Below are positions 44,485 through 55,580 of a DNA stretch of 64,000 nt, one piece after another. The stretch is taken from contig CM054060.1 in NCBI GenBank assembly GCA_028641055.1, positions 164,700,416 to 164,764,415 on the forward strand, read 5' to 3'. The first letter of the stretch is position 1. Each line of letters opens with the position of its first letter. A program made the position numbers and the translations under genes. The DNA is from Alopecurus myosuroides (taxonomy: Eukaryota > Streptophyta > Magnoliopsida > Poales > Poaceae). The notes under the pieces were generated by a model, which had not been told where the DNA came from, ran no database searches, and was given only the letters and a program-made list of their open reading frames with translations.

Positions 44485-47418
44485 CTAGTCTTCCCCTTTC
44501 CAAATATCAGCAAACTCATCGGGCTCCAGATGGTTCGCCTGCTCATGCTGCTTCCTCCTCACCTTGGCCTTCACCTTCTGGACGTACTTCCCTGCCTTCT
44601 TCCGCTTCTCCAGCGCCCGGATCTGGTGGAAAATAAACAGAAAAAATGTCATTAAAATAGACCTATGGATGTAGATAGGAAGGCATACATGAACATGACA
44701 GAAACTGTTTTGTTACAACTGATTCAAATGCAGAACAGCATTAGAATCTTGGCGAATAGAGCCACAAGGCAGGCGAGAAATAAATTCTTTGCCTGGACCA
44801 CAACAAGATAGCACAATATAACACTAAACTGTATTGTAAGCATGCAAATCAAACATTATGATTGTCATTAGAACGCAAGGAGAAAAGAGTGGTGGAATAA
44901 GGTACAAGGAGTGTATCTGAAAGAGAGATAAGTGTCAGCATGCATTGTCATTAGAACACTGGTATAAAACTAACTGCCCATGATAACGGCTCCACCTCAG
45001 AAAGTTTACACCAAAAATTGCATGGCATTACAGCATTTCAATGTCCAGTCAATTTTCCAAGAGTTCCCTTTCTAATCACACACGTTGTTCATACTATTAA
45101 CCATTCCTTGATAATGAAAGGCCAGACCCAGATTTTCTTTACAAAAATGTTTTGAACATATGTACTATAGTACATCAACTGGTGAAAGCATACCTGATTG
45201 GGTGACACATAGAATGGGTTCTCGTACAATGTGGGGCCACCAAAACTACCGCCAAATATTTTGATGGGATTCAAGCAGAACCTGGGGCCAACCTACACAT
45301 AGCAATTCAATTAAAATAATGGTTAGCAACCACCATTTATGTACATTATCCAGACATAAGCTCCCTCTACTTTTACCTCAACAAGTGTCATTTTGTCCAG
45401 GCCTCCTTTATCAACTTTGTCAATCTCATTGTGGGGTACAGAAATCTGCAGGTATATCATTTGCTATAGTTCAGAAGGTGCTAATAACTTATATGGTTTC
45501 AACAAGCGAAAGCTCATCAAAATCAAAATCCAAACAGAGCAATACATCACCTGGTAATTTCTGAACCAAATGTGGTCATCCACAATGGAAAAGACAAACA
45601 CGTGATCATGAAAAGGTTTTGCCTTCCGATGGTCTTTTGGAGTAGCAAAAATCTGCAAGTACAGCAATGGTAAGTGAGTTAGCTCTGAAGTTCTTTAATA
45701 AAAGACGAGGATGTCTCGATTTAATTAATTTAACCCCACAGAACTAATTCCAGACATAAAATATTATCACATCACTTATACTGACCTGACAACATCATAA
45801 ACACAAAATCTATTTCTGGGTCCACAGCAAGCAATGGAAATACAAATATATCTATTTCTGGGTCCACAGCAAGCAATGGAAATACAAATATACTTTTTAA
45901 AAGTACTTGGTTTGTCCATAACTTGGATTTCTTATAACAGAAATCGAGTTAAAAAAAGGTGAATCCTTCCTTCAAAGGTTCATATTATAAACAAACAAAG
46001 TTCAGTAGTTGATGCAACTATACACAGCACATCAAATGCGCATATGTTAGTCTACAACTAATAGAAGCACACTGTTTATATTAATGAATTTATGGTGAAC
46101 ATGTTTCAAAATTCAAGTTTAATCTCTTTTGACATCACGTAAGAGCACAATAAGACTAAATTGATTCTCGCATAAAAGGGGGGAAAACCCGACAAGATTA
46201 ATACAAACGACAAGTTTAACAAGGATCAAAATTGTCTTGTTCAAAACGCTGATAACATATCCACAGCAAAATGTAACATGCCAAACCATCCACGTACTTG
46301 AGTTATCAATTCCTTCAAGAGCTTCCAATGAGGCTGCTGGTCAAAATTTGATGAAAATGTAAGCAGAGGGCGTGACCCTTTCAAATGATTACCAGTGAGC
46401 TTCAGTTCCTCCATAGTGTGAACTGCACATACATGTTACAGGATGGTATTAGTGGGCGAAGCATCATATGAAGCAACTGGATAACTACTACTGGTGTGAG
46501 AGTATACCAGCATTGACTAGAAACTTCACGGATGGCCCTGCAGGAGACTTGACCATCCACAGGTAAAGATCTTTCTGTTTTCTGCACTGCAATACACATG
46601 TAGTAGATGCTTCAATATAAGAATTAGCAACTCTGGTGCATAATCAAATTGCCTAATTCCAGAACAGCGTCACGGTATGGCAACACATTTTTAAAACATA
46701 TAGAAACAGACTGTGTGGTTTACAAAGCTCAGTAAACCTTCACGCAAGAATACCGATCCGGATCAAAGCTAGAGTCTACAGTTGATTTAGCACCAAACAC
46801 GACTAACTTGTTCCATGTTAAACGCGGTATGATTTACTAGCAATCTTTAATGTTCCTATTATGTAGGTTCTCGCATCAAAATAGACAAACTTCAGTGGTA
46901 ACCATTTCCATCAAGCAAGCAAGCAAGCAGCGAATATAGTGTACATGTGTAATACCTCGAAGAAGAGGCAGCTGGAGCAGCTCCTAAGCTCGACCAGCTC
47001 GTTGAGCTGGCCGCCCTTGCTCTGCTTCGACTCCACCTTGCTGTCTTTCTTGGCATGCGGCAGCAGCGAGACCACGTTCTGCATCAGATGCCGGTACCTA
47101 CGCACACACGAATCCAATCCCCAAAACGCTTTACACCTTACAAAAACATCGGTCCTGCAACCCCCACCAGAACACGGAGCAGAGATGGCAGCGCGCTCAC
47201 CTGTAGATGATGCGGCGCGAGCACGTAATGAGCACCTTCTCCTTGTTCCGGAACGGCGGCCCGGCGGCGCCGTCCTTAGAAGCAGGCTCGGCGGCGGTGT
47301 CCGGTTTGTCCTTGAACCCGAAGAGGGTGCGCTCCGGCCGCTCCGGCGCGGAGTCGTCTGGCTTCTCTACCGCGGCAGGGGCGGGAGCATCGGAGCTGCG
47401 CTTCCTCTTCTTCGCCAT
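44485..47418 (-). CDS. BRX1: Ribosome biogenesis protein BRX1 homolog
   Basis: Nucleolar Brix-domain protein needed for 27S pre-rRNA processing and 60S subunit assembly. Eight exons on the minus strand: 47418-47201, 47097-46956, 46586-46508, 46422-46298, 45652-45551, 45445-45377, 45292-45194 and 44622-44485 (TAG). Every intron is GT-AG and the frame is kept throughout, giving 323 residues, close to the known plant length. The low-complexity N-terminus (MAKKRKRSSDAP) is followed by the Brix domain, from about residue 55 (FRNKEKVLITCSRRIIYR) through RHLMQNVVSLLPHAKKDSKV, RKQKDLYLWMVKSPAGPSVK and GGSFGGPTLYENPFYVSPNQ to about 275. The tail is basic and ends PDEFADIWKGED. A 42-bp tandem duplication lies in intron 4. 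The promoter carries site II motifs, like RPL6. No defects are seen. Confidence 0.96.
45809..45892. repeat. 42-bp tandem duplication in BRX1 intron 4
   Basis: Two identical adjacent units (45809-45850 and 45851-45892) starting TCTATTTCTGGGTCC. Identity suggests a recent slippage or repair event. It lies between exons 4 and 5, well away from splice sites. Confidence 0.97.
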
Positions 47419-47526
47419 GGGGTGGGACGCCGGGGCTTGAGCCGGAAGACGCTGGGGCGGCGGCGGCGCGGGGGTGGGTGGAGGCTTTGTGGGTCTTGCG
47501 GAGGGGAAGAGGGAGAGGGTTTAACC

Positions 47527-47655
47527 GTTTAGGGTCTTGTCTGCCCAGTCCAGTGCTTATTAGGGCTCGTATTTTCACGTCAAACATGGGCCGATCTACT
47601 GGCCCAAATAATACTGATGGGCTTAAACAAAATGGGAGGAGTGCGCCTCTGGGCC
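47527..47655. promoter_or_regulatory. BRX1 promoter region with site II motifs, possibly bidirectional
   Basis: Between BRX1 (start 47418, minus) and the candidate ATG at 47786 (plus). TGGGCC at 47587 and 47650, GGCCCA at 47601 and TGGGCT at 47618 are site II elements. GTTTAGGGTC at 47527-47536 is a partial telo-box in reverse. The same combination sits above RPL6. Confidence 0.6.
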
Positions 47656-47785
47656 CGCTGACGGCAACGGCGGTCCGGCCGCGGCGGCGCAGGGTCAGGC
47701 ACTCAATACCCGGCCGCTGGCCGTCACGCTTGCGCCGACCAAGCGCCTTTGCCACTTTCCCTCCCGCCGCTCCGGTCGCAGATCG

Positions 47786-48144
47786 ATGGAGGCGGAGAAC
47801 GCGATGGAGCCGGTAGTAGGAGGCGGCACTTCGAGGAGGAGTGATTTGGGCACCGGTGAGTCCCAGCAGATTTGAGTAATTGCTAGTAGTAGCTTCTGCG
47901 ATGATTTGTGTACGTTGTACTCCTATATTGCATGAATATTGGCGATGGTTCCTGATTGGAGTCATCAGAATTCAGAAGCCACTTGCCCGGAGACTACGAA
48001 TTGCACATCAGTACCCAGTTCATTCCGTTGTCAACTTTAATATGCTTATTATTTGTGTCGACGTTAATAAGCCAACCATGTAGTCTGCGAGTTGATACCT
48101 ACTGTATCGGTGCTACAACTATGCATCGTAATCCTAATGGTTGA
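47786..48144 (+). CDS. Possible small two-exon gene or gene 5' fragment, unrecognised
   Basis: ATG at 47786 opens a GC-rich exon (MEAENAMEPVVGGGTSRRSD) that runs into a donor CCG|GTGAG at 47855/47856. A plausible acceptor ATCAG|AA at 47968/47969 joins in phase to EFRSHLPGDYELHISTQF, and the frame stays open to a TGA at 48142-48144. The 113-bp intron is of normal plant size and the start lies in a GC-rich zone divergent from BRX1, as in a shared promoter. The product would be about 80 residues; the hydrophobic, codon-poor second half suggests the frame may simply read into an intron of a larger, lost gene. I do not recognise the protein. Confidence 0.3.
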
Positions 48145-48653
48145 TAACCTAATGACTAGACTAACACACATAGTGACTTCAGCATAACCTTTGCCAAGAG
48201 TTACTCTCCATGAAACGGGATATTGGTACTTCTTAAATAAGCCAGACATCTCTGGCTGTTCAGTTGTAAACGCGTCAAAATAAAATCTTACATGCTGGTT
48301 CCTAATCCTCCCCCACACTACATTTCAGTGCTTTCTTGCAGCTTCCAGTTTCATCCTTCACTGCTAGGCAATATACCAAAAAATGCACACTGAATCACAA
48401 ATCACAAAGTAATACATTCATGTCTTTAACTCTGGTAATGGACCTAAAAAGATAGTACATGAAGATTGCTGAAAATCTACCATTATTTTCAACTTAGGAA
48501 CATAGACATACAAATCTCTTATATAGTACTACTTTCCTACTTCTCTTTACCTACGTTGAAGGAATCATCACTGATATAAATTATTTGCTGCAATAATATA
48601 TATCCATTATACTCTTTCTTCACACTGCAACATACGTTTAAAAGCACGCTCCT
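48145..48653. other. Region 3' of the lectin receptor kinase
   Basis: AT-rich, no ORF of note. It likely contains the 3' UTR of the gene at 48654-51038. Nothing else seen. Confidence 0.4.
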
Positions 48654-51038
48654 CTATTGGAGTGAACTGATGAAGGAAGATGGGTCAGGAGGTGTGGGGA
48701 TTGCGACGGATCCATCAAGCATCTGTGTCACTTTCATCATGGTAGGCCGCATTGCCGGCTCCTCTTGGAGACACCACAATGCTACGGCCACGAAGCGTTC
48801 CACCTTCTTCATATTGAAGATTGCCTCGTCATCACCCGTGACCAACAAGTCAAGCCTCCCACTTCTATAGCAGTCATTTGCCCAGTATGTCAGTATTGCT
48901 TCCTCCTCATCTGCTATCTCTACCTCCACATTTCGTCTGCAACACACAATCTCCAGCAAGATCACCCCAAAACTGTAAATGTCCACCTTGGATGTGATCC
49001 CTATGTTTTTGAACCACTCGGGTGCGACGTACCCTCGAGTTCCCCGGATGCCTGTGTTCGTCTGTGTCTGATTTTTCCTGAGCAACTTTGCTAGGCCAAA
49101 GTCTGAGATCTTTGCCACGAGATTCTCGTCAAGAAGGATGTTTTGGGGCTTTATGTCACAATGGATTATTTGACTGTTGCATTCCTCATGTAAGTACAGC
49201 AGGCCTCTTGCCACCCCAAGTGCGACTTGAACGCGGAGATTCCAGGCTGGCCTTGTACCACAAAAAAGGAATCCGTTAAGTGAGCCATTGGTCATCAACT
49301 CGTACACCAGAAGCCTCTCTTTTCCTTGACCGCAGAAACCAAGCAACCGCACCAAGTTTCTGTGGAAGGTCCTTCCGATGGTTTGAACCTCAATGGCAAA
49401 CTCCTTCTCAGTCTCTGGGAGCATCTTGTCAATCCTCTTGACTGCAATACCAGTCCCAAACTCATCCTGCAACTGGCCCTTGTATACGATGCCAGATGCA
49501 CCACTACCCAGCTCTTCACGAAATCCATCTGTCGCCTTCTCAATCTCCTTGTATGTGAATGCTCTAAGAGGCAATGCCTCATGATTCATTGATTGTACCT
49601 GGGCTGACTTCTTTCGGCTAATAACACAGTAAGATCCAGAACACATAATGGAGACAAGGAAAACAATAACAAGGACGGATCCTCCAAGGAGTAGTGAACT
49701 TCCTAGTATCCAATACCTCTTCTCTCTCTGCCATGTATTGGAGCTACTGCTCAACTGGGACCCAGGATTACTAGTCCTGGGAACTTTGAGAAAAACTGAT
49801 CCCACTATGTTACCGAACATTCCATTGGACAAGGGGCTCCTCTTTTTCCAACAAGTACTGTTATAGTGCACCGCAGCGACACAAAAGCAATCATTTAAGC
49901 AAAGTTTTTGGCAGTAATCCTCACCAATGGGGTTGTACTTCTCATAGTCGCCAAAAGGCCAATTGACATTGATCATTGGAAGTAGTCTGAAATGTTGCAT
50001 AGATTCGGTATCATCCAACTCACAGCTATGTGGAGCAAATTCTGGCTTGCAACCTTTGTACTTCCTCTCATTATCGATGGGTGAGTAGTTCGGTGGGCAG
50101 TCACATTCCAAACTCTTGTTTGGGTTGAAGCTGCAGTAGCTGTTAAACCCACAGACACCACTTCCAATCTCTGCCGGGACAAACTTACAGAAATCCTGTG
50201 GGTGATAGTCCATAATTCTCCACTCTGTGTTCAGTCCACTGGTCTGTGCTACCTTCCTGGGGTACACATATTGCCGGAACACGCCATCTGCGTCAAGTGT
50301 GGCACGTTTGTAGTAGTCTGCCGGTGAGTCCAGATTTTCTGAGGTAATTTTGATTGGTTGGCCAGAATTTAAAGTGTAATAGACGGTACCAGTTGTGTTG
50401 AACACGAGGCTTGAACCATTTCCACCTGTGTTAGAATTCCAATATGGAGGATCATGGCGGGAACTAGATGGAACAGCAAGGGTGTAAAACCTTAGGTTTC
50501 CATCAACCTCCACGCTAAGGACAAACCTTCCATCTGAGTAGTCGTTGTCCATGAGCCGACTGCGTAGGACAGCCCCTTTAAGCAGCACCTGGGAGGGGAG
50601 GATGGTGTCAGTTGGGGATGCAAAGCTCTCCCATTTGATGGAGCCATCTTTGCCATACATCACGAAATTTCCAGTGTCGAGCATGCTGGCATGGTCGACG
50701 TTGGTCACCCCAGGATTCCATATCAATTCACCGGCAGGGTCCTGGAGCGAAAGCACGCCACCAGGTGCGAGCTGCAGTTGGGACCCATCTGGCACCGTTG
50801 TGTTGGTGTTTTCGTACCAAACAACAGTTTTGGCGGTGATCTTGTTAAACCAGATGGCGAGGAGGTAGACAGAGGCGTCGTTGTCGAGGGAGCGGAAGCC
50901 GAACGCGAATTCGCCAGAGGGTGAAATCCATGAGGCGTTTGGGCCTTGAGTAGTCAGAGTGGACCCTATTGTGATGTTTTCGTATGCTTGAGAATAGAAG
51001 GGGGCCTGGAGCAAGAGGAAGAGGAGTAGCAACGCCAT
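48654..51038 (-). CDS. G-type lectin S-receptor-like serine/threonine kinase (LECRK type)
   Basis: Single-exon gene of 794 residues, uninterrupted. In order: signal peptide (about 1-18, [18 protein letters not shown]); bulb-type mannose-binding lectin domain (about 20-150); an S-locus-glycoprotein-like region; a cysteine-rich EGF/PAN-like part (about 285-400, CGFNSYC ... CDCPPNYSP ... [11 protein letters not shown]); a membrane segment (about 443-467); and a cytoplasmic kinase (about 505-780). The kinase has GSGASG at 511-516, the ATP lysine K534 (IAVK), HCDIKPQN at 626-633 with catalytic D628, DFG at 646-648 and APE at 672-674. Because Cys precedes D628 it is a non-RD kinase, a class common among innate-immunity receptors. 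The closest described relatives are the rice LECRK1-4 type receptors; ligand and role here are not known. The ATG follows a favourable ACAATGGCG context. Confidence 0.95.
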   Translation of the reverse strand: MALLLLFLLLQAPFYSQAYENITIGSTLTTQGPNASWISPSGEFAFGFRSLDNDASVYLLAIWFNKITAKTVVWYENTNTTVPDGSQLQLAPGGVLSLQDPAGELIWNPGVTNVDHASMLDTGNFVMYGKDGSIKWESFASPTDTILPSQVLLKGAVLRSRLMDNDYSDGRFVLSVEVDGNLRFYTLAVPSSSRHDPPYWNSNTGGNGSSLVFNTTGTVYYTLNSGQPIKITSENLDSPADYYKRATLDADGVFRQYVYPRKVAQTSGLNTEWRIMDYHPQDFCKFVPAEIGSGVCGFNSYCSFNPNKSLECDCPPNYSPIDNERKYKGCKPEFAPHSCELDDTESMQHFRLLPMINVNWPFGDYEKYNPIGEDYCQKLCLNDCFCVAAVHYNSTCWKKRSPLSNGMFGNIVGSVFLKVPRTSNPGSQLSSSSNTWQREKRYWILGSSLLLGGSVLVIVFLVSIMCSGSYCVISRKKSAQVQSMNHEALPLRAFTYKEIEKATDGFREELGSGASGIVYKGQLQDEFGTGIAVKRIDKMLPETEKEFAIEVQTIGRTFHRNLVRLLGFCGQGKERLLVYELMTNGSLNGFLFCGTRPAWNLRVQVALGVARGLLYLHEECNSQIIHCDIKPQNILLDENLVAKISDFGLAKLLRKNQTQTNTGIRGTRGYVAPEWFKNIGITSKVDIYSFGVILLEIVCCRRNVEVEIADEEEAILTYWANDCYRSGRLDLLVTGDDEAIFNMKKVERFVAVALWCLQEEPAMRPTMMKVTQMLDGSVAIPTPPDPSSFISSLQ

Positions 51039-51963
51039 TGTTGTTCGCTACTAAGTTCTTGCTTCAGCTGATGGTTTTATGCACTCACATCTTTGAAAAG
51101 TATAGCATGCATCCATTTGGCAGGGCCTTAATAGAAGTCTCTTTGGGGTGATGGCTCAGGAAAACTAAACCTGGCATTGAACAGTTCAGGCCGGCAGTTT
51201 TATGTTAAATGTTGCTTGCAGAATTGATCAGGAAGTTTCTGCTTGAGACTGCCAACGTAAGGAGGGCGGCTGTGTCATGTTTCGGTTCGTTACTGCGGCA
51301 CGACGTGGGTCCTGTGAAGACGAAGGTCATTTTCTTTTCGATCAGTATGGATGATTTTTGACCAGCATGATCGACAAGTGCTCTTTCTTAACAATGACGC
51401 TTGCCTGGCGCTAAGACTCGGTAGCACTAAGTTAATGTTGTGCTTGGTATTTTCTGCACCTTGCTGGTGTTTTCAGTAGTTCAGTCAATCAGTCTACCTG
51501 CTCGTGTGGGCTTTGTTGAGTAAAGTAGTAGCACTATGTTTCTTAGGTATCGTTGAATGAAAGTAAAGTAGTAGCACTATGTTTCTTCGGTATCGTTGAA
51601 ATTTTGATTCGGTCAATAATTAGCGAGGAATTCTGTGCTCAAGGACGATCACATTTTTCATTTCTTTCTTGTTTGTATATGCAGCTTCTTGGAATCTTGG
51701 TGGAGCATCTCCCTCCGTGTCAGGTTGTGCTTCTTTGTCGTGGCGGGATATGTGGTACTGTAGTTTCCTGTGAAGATGTTACTCGCTTTCTTCAGGACCA
51801 ACAGGCCAAGTCAAGACGTTTATCTGAACTGAACAATGAGGGGGGGAACTGGACGCAAGTTGTATAACTTCTTTGTCGGGGGGCTCGTGGCGTGGCGGGA
51901 TGTGTGGTCTTGACGTCTTGTGTAAAAACGAGGGTTCGCTTTCTTTTGCCCAGCAGCCAAGTC
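51039..51963. other. Upstream region of the lectin receptor kinase, with small duplications
   Basis: No gene seen. It contains a 43-bp imperfect tandem duplication (51520-51562 and 51563 to about 51600, unit GTAAAGTAGTAGCACTATG). A diverged repeat of about 80 bp is also present: 51738-51818 and 51890-51972 both run from CGTGGCGGGAT to AAGTCAAGA(C/T)GTT. Confidence 0.6.
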
Positions 51964-51980
51964 AAGATGTTAAAGTTGTT

Positions 51981-52806
51981 GCCTACAGCAAACTTTGCGA
52001 CTCTAATTTTATCAGAAGCTTTCCGCCGCCAAGGAAAAACAGCCGCCGCCTCCGCCTCATCCACGAGACGGTTCCTCCTCCGGCCGGTCTTGCCAGCGTC
52101 AGGAGGGGGTGGGGAACCCGATCTATGGGTGGAGTTTTTCGCTAAACTAGTTATTTCAATAATTTAGAGTTTTGGTAGCCTTCTTCGTTTTGGCATCCGC
52201 GTCAATGGAGATGGCATCGTCTACAATAAGTGATCTCCGGCCCCTCGTTCGACGACGAGATCTTCATCCTAGCGTCTATGGTGGTGTTGGAAGATTAAAT
52301 TTGTCTAGGTATGGTCATTCAGATCTTGCTTCGCCGGATCAATTTTGGATCTTTTCTATTGGTTCCCGCGGGGAGGATTGTCCTCGCAATATTTGTCCTG
52401 GCTGCTATGTCTTCGACAATGGTGATTCGCTCTCGGCTCCCAACGACGTTGACCAGGCTGTTCGGTTGTTTTTCCCTGCAATACTGATGCTGGTACTCTT
52501 GCCGATGTTGGTTGACTACTTTAATGGCTACTTGTGTGCTCGTAGACTTGGCATTGCGGCTCAAAAAATTATGAGAGAACCTTCGGTGGTATTTAGAGGT
52601 TTATGGTTAGCTATTTATGTCATTGTTCTATGGCTACCTTTAGAAAAGTACAAGATCTTGTTCTGGAAGAAGAAAGAGTTTGAAGATCTCGAAGATTCGT
52701 TTGTCTCTTTTAGACTTTATTTTGTAATCGTCGTAGTCAGTTTATGTATCTCTACCGTGTACTATTTGCTACGATAAATATATATGGTATTGATTGTCAA
52801 AAAAAA
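51981..52806 (+). mobile_element. Retroposed segment with poly(A) and 17-bp target duplication (LINE-like)
   Basis: The segment ends in a run of ten A (52799-52808, partly shared with the duplication) and is flanked by exact copies of AAGATGTTAAAGTTGTT (51964-51980 and 52807-52823). A poly(A) tail plus a long target duplication is the mark of target-primed reverse transcription, so this is a 5'-truncated LINE or another sequence moved by LINE machinery. Its 201-codon ORF (52172-52777) has hydrophobic stretches but no recognised domain; the region reads more like a 3' UTR. No reverse transcriptase is present in the 826 bp. Confidence 0.75.
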
Positions 52807-52823
52807 AAGATGTTAAAGTTGTT

Positions 52824-53552
52824 ATGTTGAAGGGCAGCGCGAGGCGCAGGTCGGTCCCAGGTGTGCCAATTCTAGGTCCCCACGTAAGTCGTCCTAGGCG
52901 ATGACGCATGCCAGGCGCATCAATTAAAACATTGGTAAGCAACAAAAATAATTTGTCACGGTTTCAGTTGCAACAAAAATCATCACTTATTTCAACAAAA
53001 GGGTAAAACGGTAGCAACAATAAAATCACATGTTTACAACATGTGAAAGAGCGCATAAACATACCATTCCAAATGAATTCTAAAATACACATGCATTTAT
53101 CTAAAGATACATTCAGAAAAAATATTGCAACATCGCGTTTGTGCTTTCTCAACAAAATATGGGGAAAATCGTTACAATTTTTTAATACGTACGCAACGTT
53201 GACCGAACATGGTGAAAAAATTTAGCGTACTGCTCCTAGTTACTGTGTGGGCTATTTGCACACAAACCTGGGCCTAAACAACGAAATTGGTCCTAGTTGG
53301 GCCCCACACACGCGCAAGAGGCCCAAATCGCTGGCTCGCGAGCGACCTGCGCCAGGGCGCTGTAGGTCGTCCTAAAGAAAGCGTTTCCCTATGTTGAAAG
53401 ATGGACGCGACGCGGTCGATGCACCGAGCTCGTCGGTTCTGAATTTTAAGTTGTTTCATGTTGTGATCGTGAATCGGTGAAGGTACTTTCGGGAGCATAG
53501 TCGACCTGTTTTGATGGGAAGCATCATCGTGTATTCGTGTACTAGAGCCTAT
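52824..53552. other. Spacer right of the retroposed segment
   Basis: No supported gene. TTGCAACA-like words recur (about 52968, 53012, 53125), and GC-rich parts at both ends (52830-52920 and 53280-53400) hint at a degraded transposon, but no ends or duplication could be defined. Confidence 0.3.
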
Positions 53553-55580
53553 TGAAAGTGCACTATGGTCTACTAGAGGGGGTGAATTGGTTGACTACCA
53601 ATTTTTATTCTTTTCCTTTTATTAGTTATGGCTAAACAAGATAAAACAAGGTTCTCTAGATGTACAACTAGGTGAGCAACCTATGTGATACAAGATAAGA
53701 TACGCAACGGAAGTAAAACGAAACGTAACAAGATAAACCACAAGTGTAAACAAGGAGACAAGAATATGTTTCCCGTAGTTCCTTATAAAGAGAAGTACGA
53801 CTACGTTGGAGAGGTGGGGAGCCACCTAGGCACTTCTCAATAGCACGATTGTGCATACCTTATTCTCCTTGAGCTTCTCCGGTAAGGGAGATTCTCGTTT
53901 TCACTATGAGGTCGACTTGAAGGCGTTGACCAAACCTTTACACGAGGTTGAGGACACTCCACAAGATGGATATAGGCTCTCAACCAATCCGAAACTTCTT
54001 TGCAACAAGGTGGAAGCTACAAACACAAGATCTACTAAGGTTTCTAGGCCTCAAGTAGGATTCTAGATCTACTAGGATATGGTGGATGGATTTGCAATTC
54101 CTTTGGTGGAATCACGGATCTAGGTCTCCTCTAGCTCTCCACAAAGTTATGGAGTGATTTGGTGGTTGGAGAGGGAGATCTAGGAGGTTGAAGCTTTCAT
54201 TAATGGCTAGGAGAGAGAGTGGGCAAAGCTTTGAATTTAAGAGGTAGGGGAAGGGCTTTAAATACCCCTTCCCCAATCGAACCGTTTCTCTCTCTCCCAC
54301 GCAGCACCGGAGGTTCCGGTGTTTCCACCGAAAGCTCCGGTGGTCTTCATACACACTGGATCGCGCGGCTCCTTTTCCTCTCTGTGGATTCTTCAATGGC
54401 GGAGGCTCCGGTGGAACTAGCGGAGGTTCCGCCCACCGGAGGTTCCGGTGGGTTCCGCCCCAGCATCCGCTCGTATGCACCCAAGATGTTTGTCGTGGTG
54501 TTGTCACGGCAAGTGTCCTCATGTGGAAACTAGATTGCGAGGCCATTGCTACTGAGCGAAACTTCGAAAGGGTTAAGGCGGAAACGAGAGACGCGAGTTT
54601 ACCCAGGTTCGGCCCCTCGATTGAGGGTAAAACCTACTCCTGCCTTCTTACTATCAGGAAACAAGGTCTCGATTACAAAGGGGCGATTCCGGCTCTCGAT
54701 GTCTCGAGTTACCTTGCTATTGACTTAGAGCTTTTCTTTCTACGTCCCAGGAGCTCGCCTTATATAGTGGCCAAGTCCCCCGGGTTACAAAGGATCCGGG
54801 TTACACCCGTTATCGGAGTCCTAGTCAGATCCGGTTCTAGGTCATCCTGTGCCGGTTCTCCCCGTGACCTGGTCGTCTTCGTCCGGCCTTGGGCTAACCT
54901 CGAGGCCTTGGGCCCTTGCACCTTCCAACTAAGACTCTGGCCGGTCCTCCGTCTTCTCCGGGTTACGAACTTGGTAACCCAGGCCTTCTTTCTACAGAGT
55001 GACCATCATGATCCGGATCTCCTTATTATAAACCGGACCAAACATCTTGAGCCCCATTAAGTGGATTCCGGTTTATATGAGGGGTTCGTGAGGCTCCCCC
55101 TCACCTATTCCCCCAACAGTGTTTTTGGCGGAGCCTGCACCGGAGGTTCCACCGGAACCCAGGCCCACCTGTAGCCCAATGGAACTGCCGGAGGTTCCGG
55201 TGATTTGGCGGAGGTTCTGCCCACCGGAGGTTCTGATGGACTCCGCCCTAGGCTCCGCCGTGAGCCACCCGAAGATGATTTTGGCGGAGGCAACACCGGA
55301 TCCTCCACCGGAGCCCCGCGCCTGCAATACGCTGAGAAACAGCAAAGGGGCAGAGGTTCCGGTGGTTTCACCGGAGCCTCCGCTGCATGTAGAAACTGCT
55401 CCCCAACTTCGTCTTTTAGAGCTCTTTCCTTTAGGATAAACAATGTAAGCCTTTGAGAATGTTTATTGGGAGTACTTTGACATTTTCATGAGTATCAAAT
55501 AAATCCTGCACCTACTCTAAATAGAGATTAGTCCGTTAGTTATGTTGTCATCAATTATCAAAACGGAAGATGATCTTTCA
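53553..55580 (-). repeat. 3' LTR of right Sirevirus-like element, containing a solo LTR
   Basis: Plus strand runs from TGAAAGTGCACTATGG to GATGATCTTTCA. About 1.4 kb without the insertion at 54491-55118. Contains arrays of the words CCGGAGGTTCCGGTGG at 54303-54460 and 55130-55380. Adjacent on the right is the minus-strand polypurine tract AAAGGGGGAGAA. Confidence 0.75.
54491..55118 (+). repeat. 628-bp solo LTR inside the LTR
   Basis: Starts TGTCGTGGTGTTGTCACGGC and ends ATTCCCCCAACA. The flanks are ATGTT (54486-54490) and GTGTT (55119-55123), a target duplication with one mismatch. The surrounding GGTTCCGGTGG-rich LTR sequence continues on both sides. Contains CCTTATATAG (TATA-like) near 54761. 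The strand is set by the TATA position only. Confidence 0.65.

Noticed and set aside
47276..47965. 229-codon minus ORF and the 197-codon plus ORF at 46939-47532
   Set aside because: They overlap BRX1 exons 1-2 in other frames or strands; the exon model with eight consistent GT-AG junctions explains the region.
52172..52777. 201-codon ORF as a membrane protein gene
   Set aside because: It lies within a poly(A)-tailed retroposed segment, has no recognised domain or clear promoter, and codon patterns do not look constrained.
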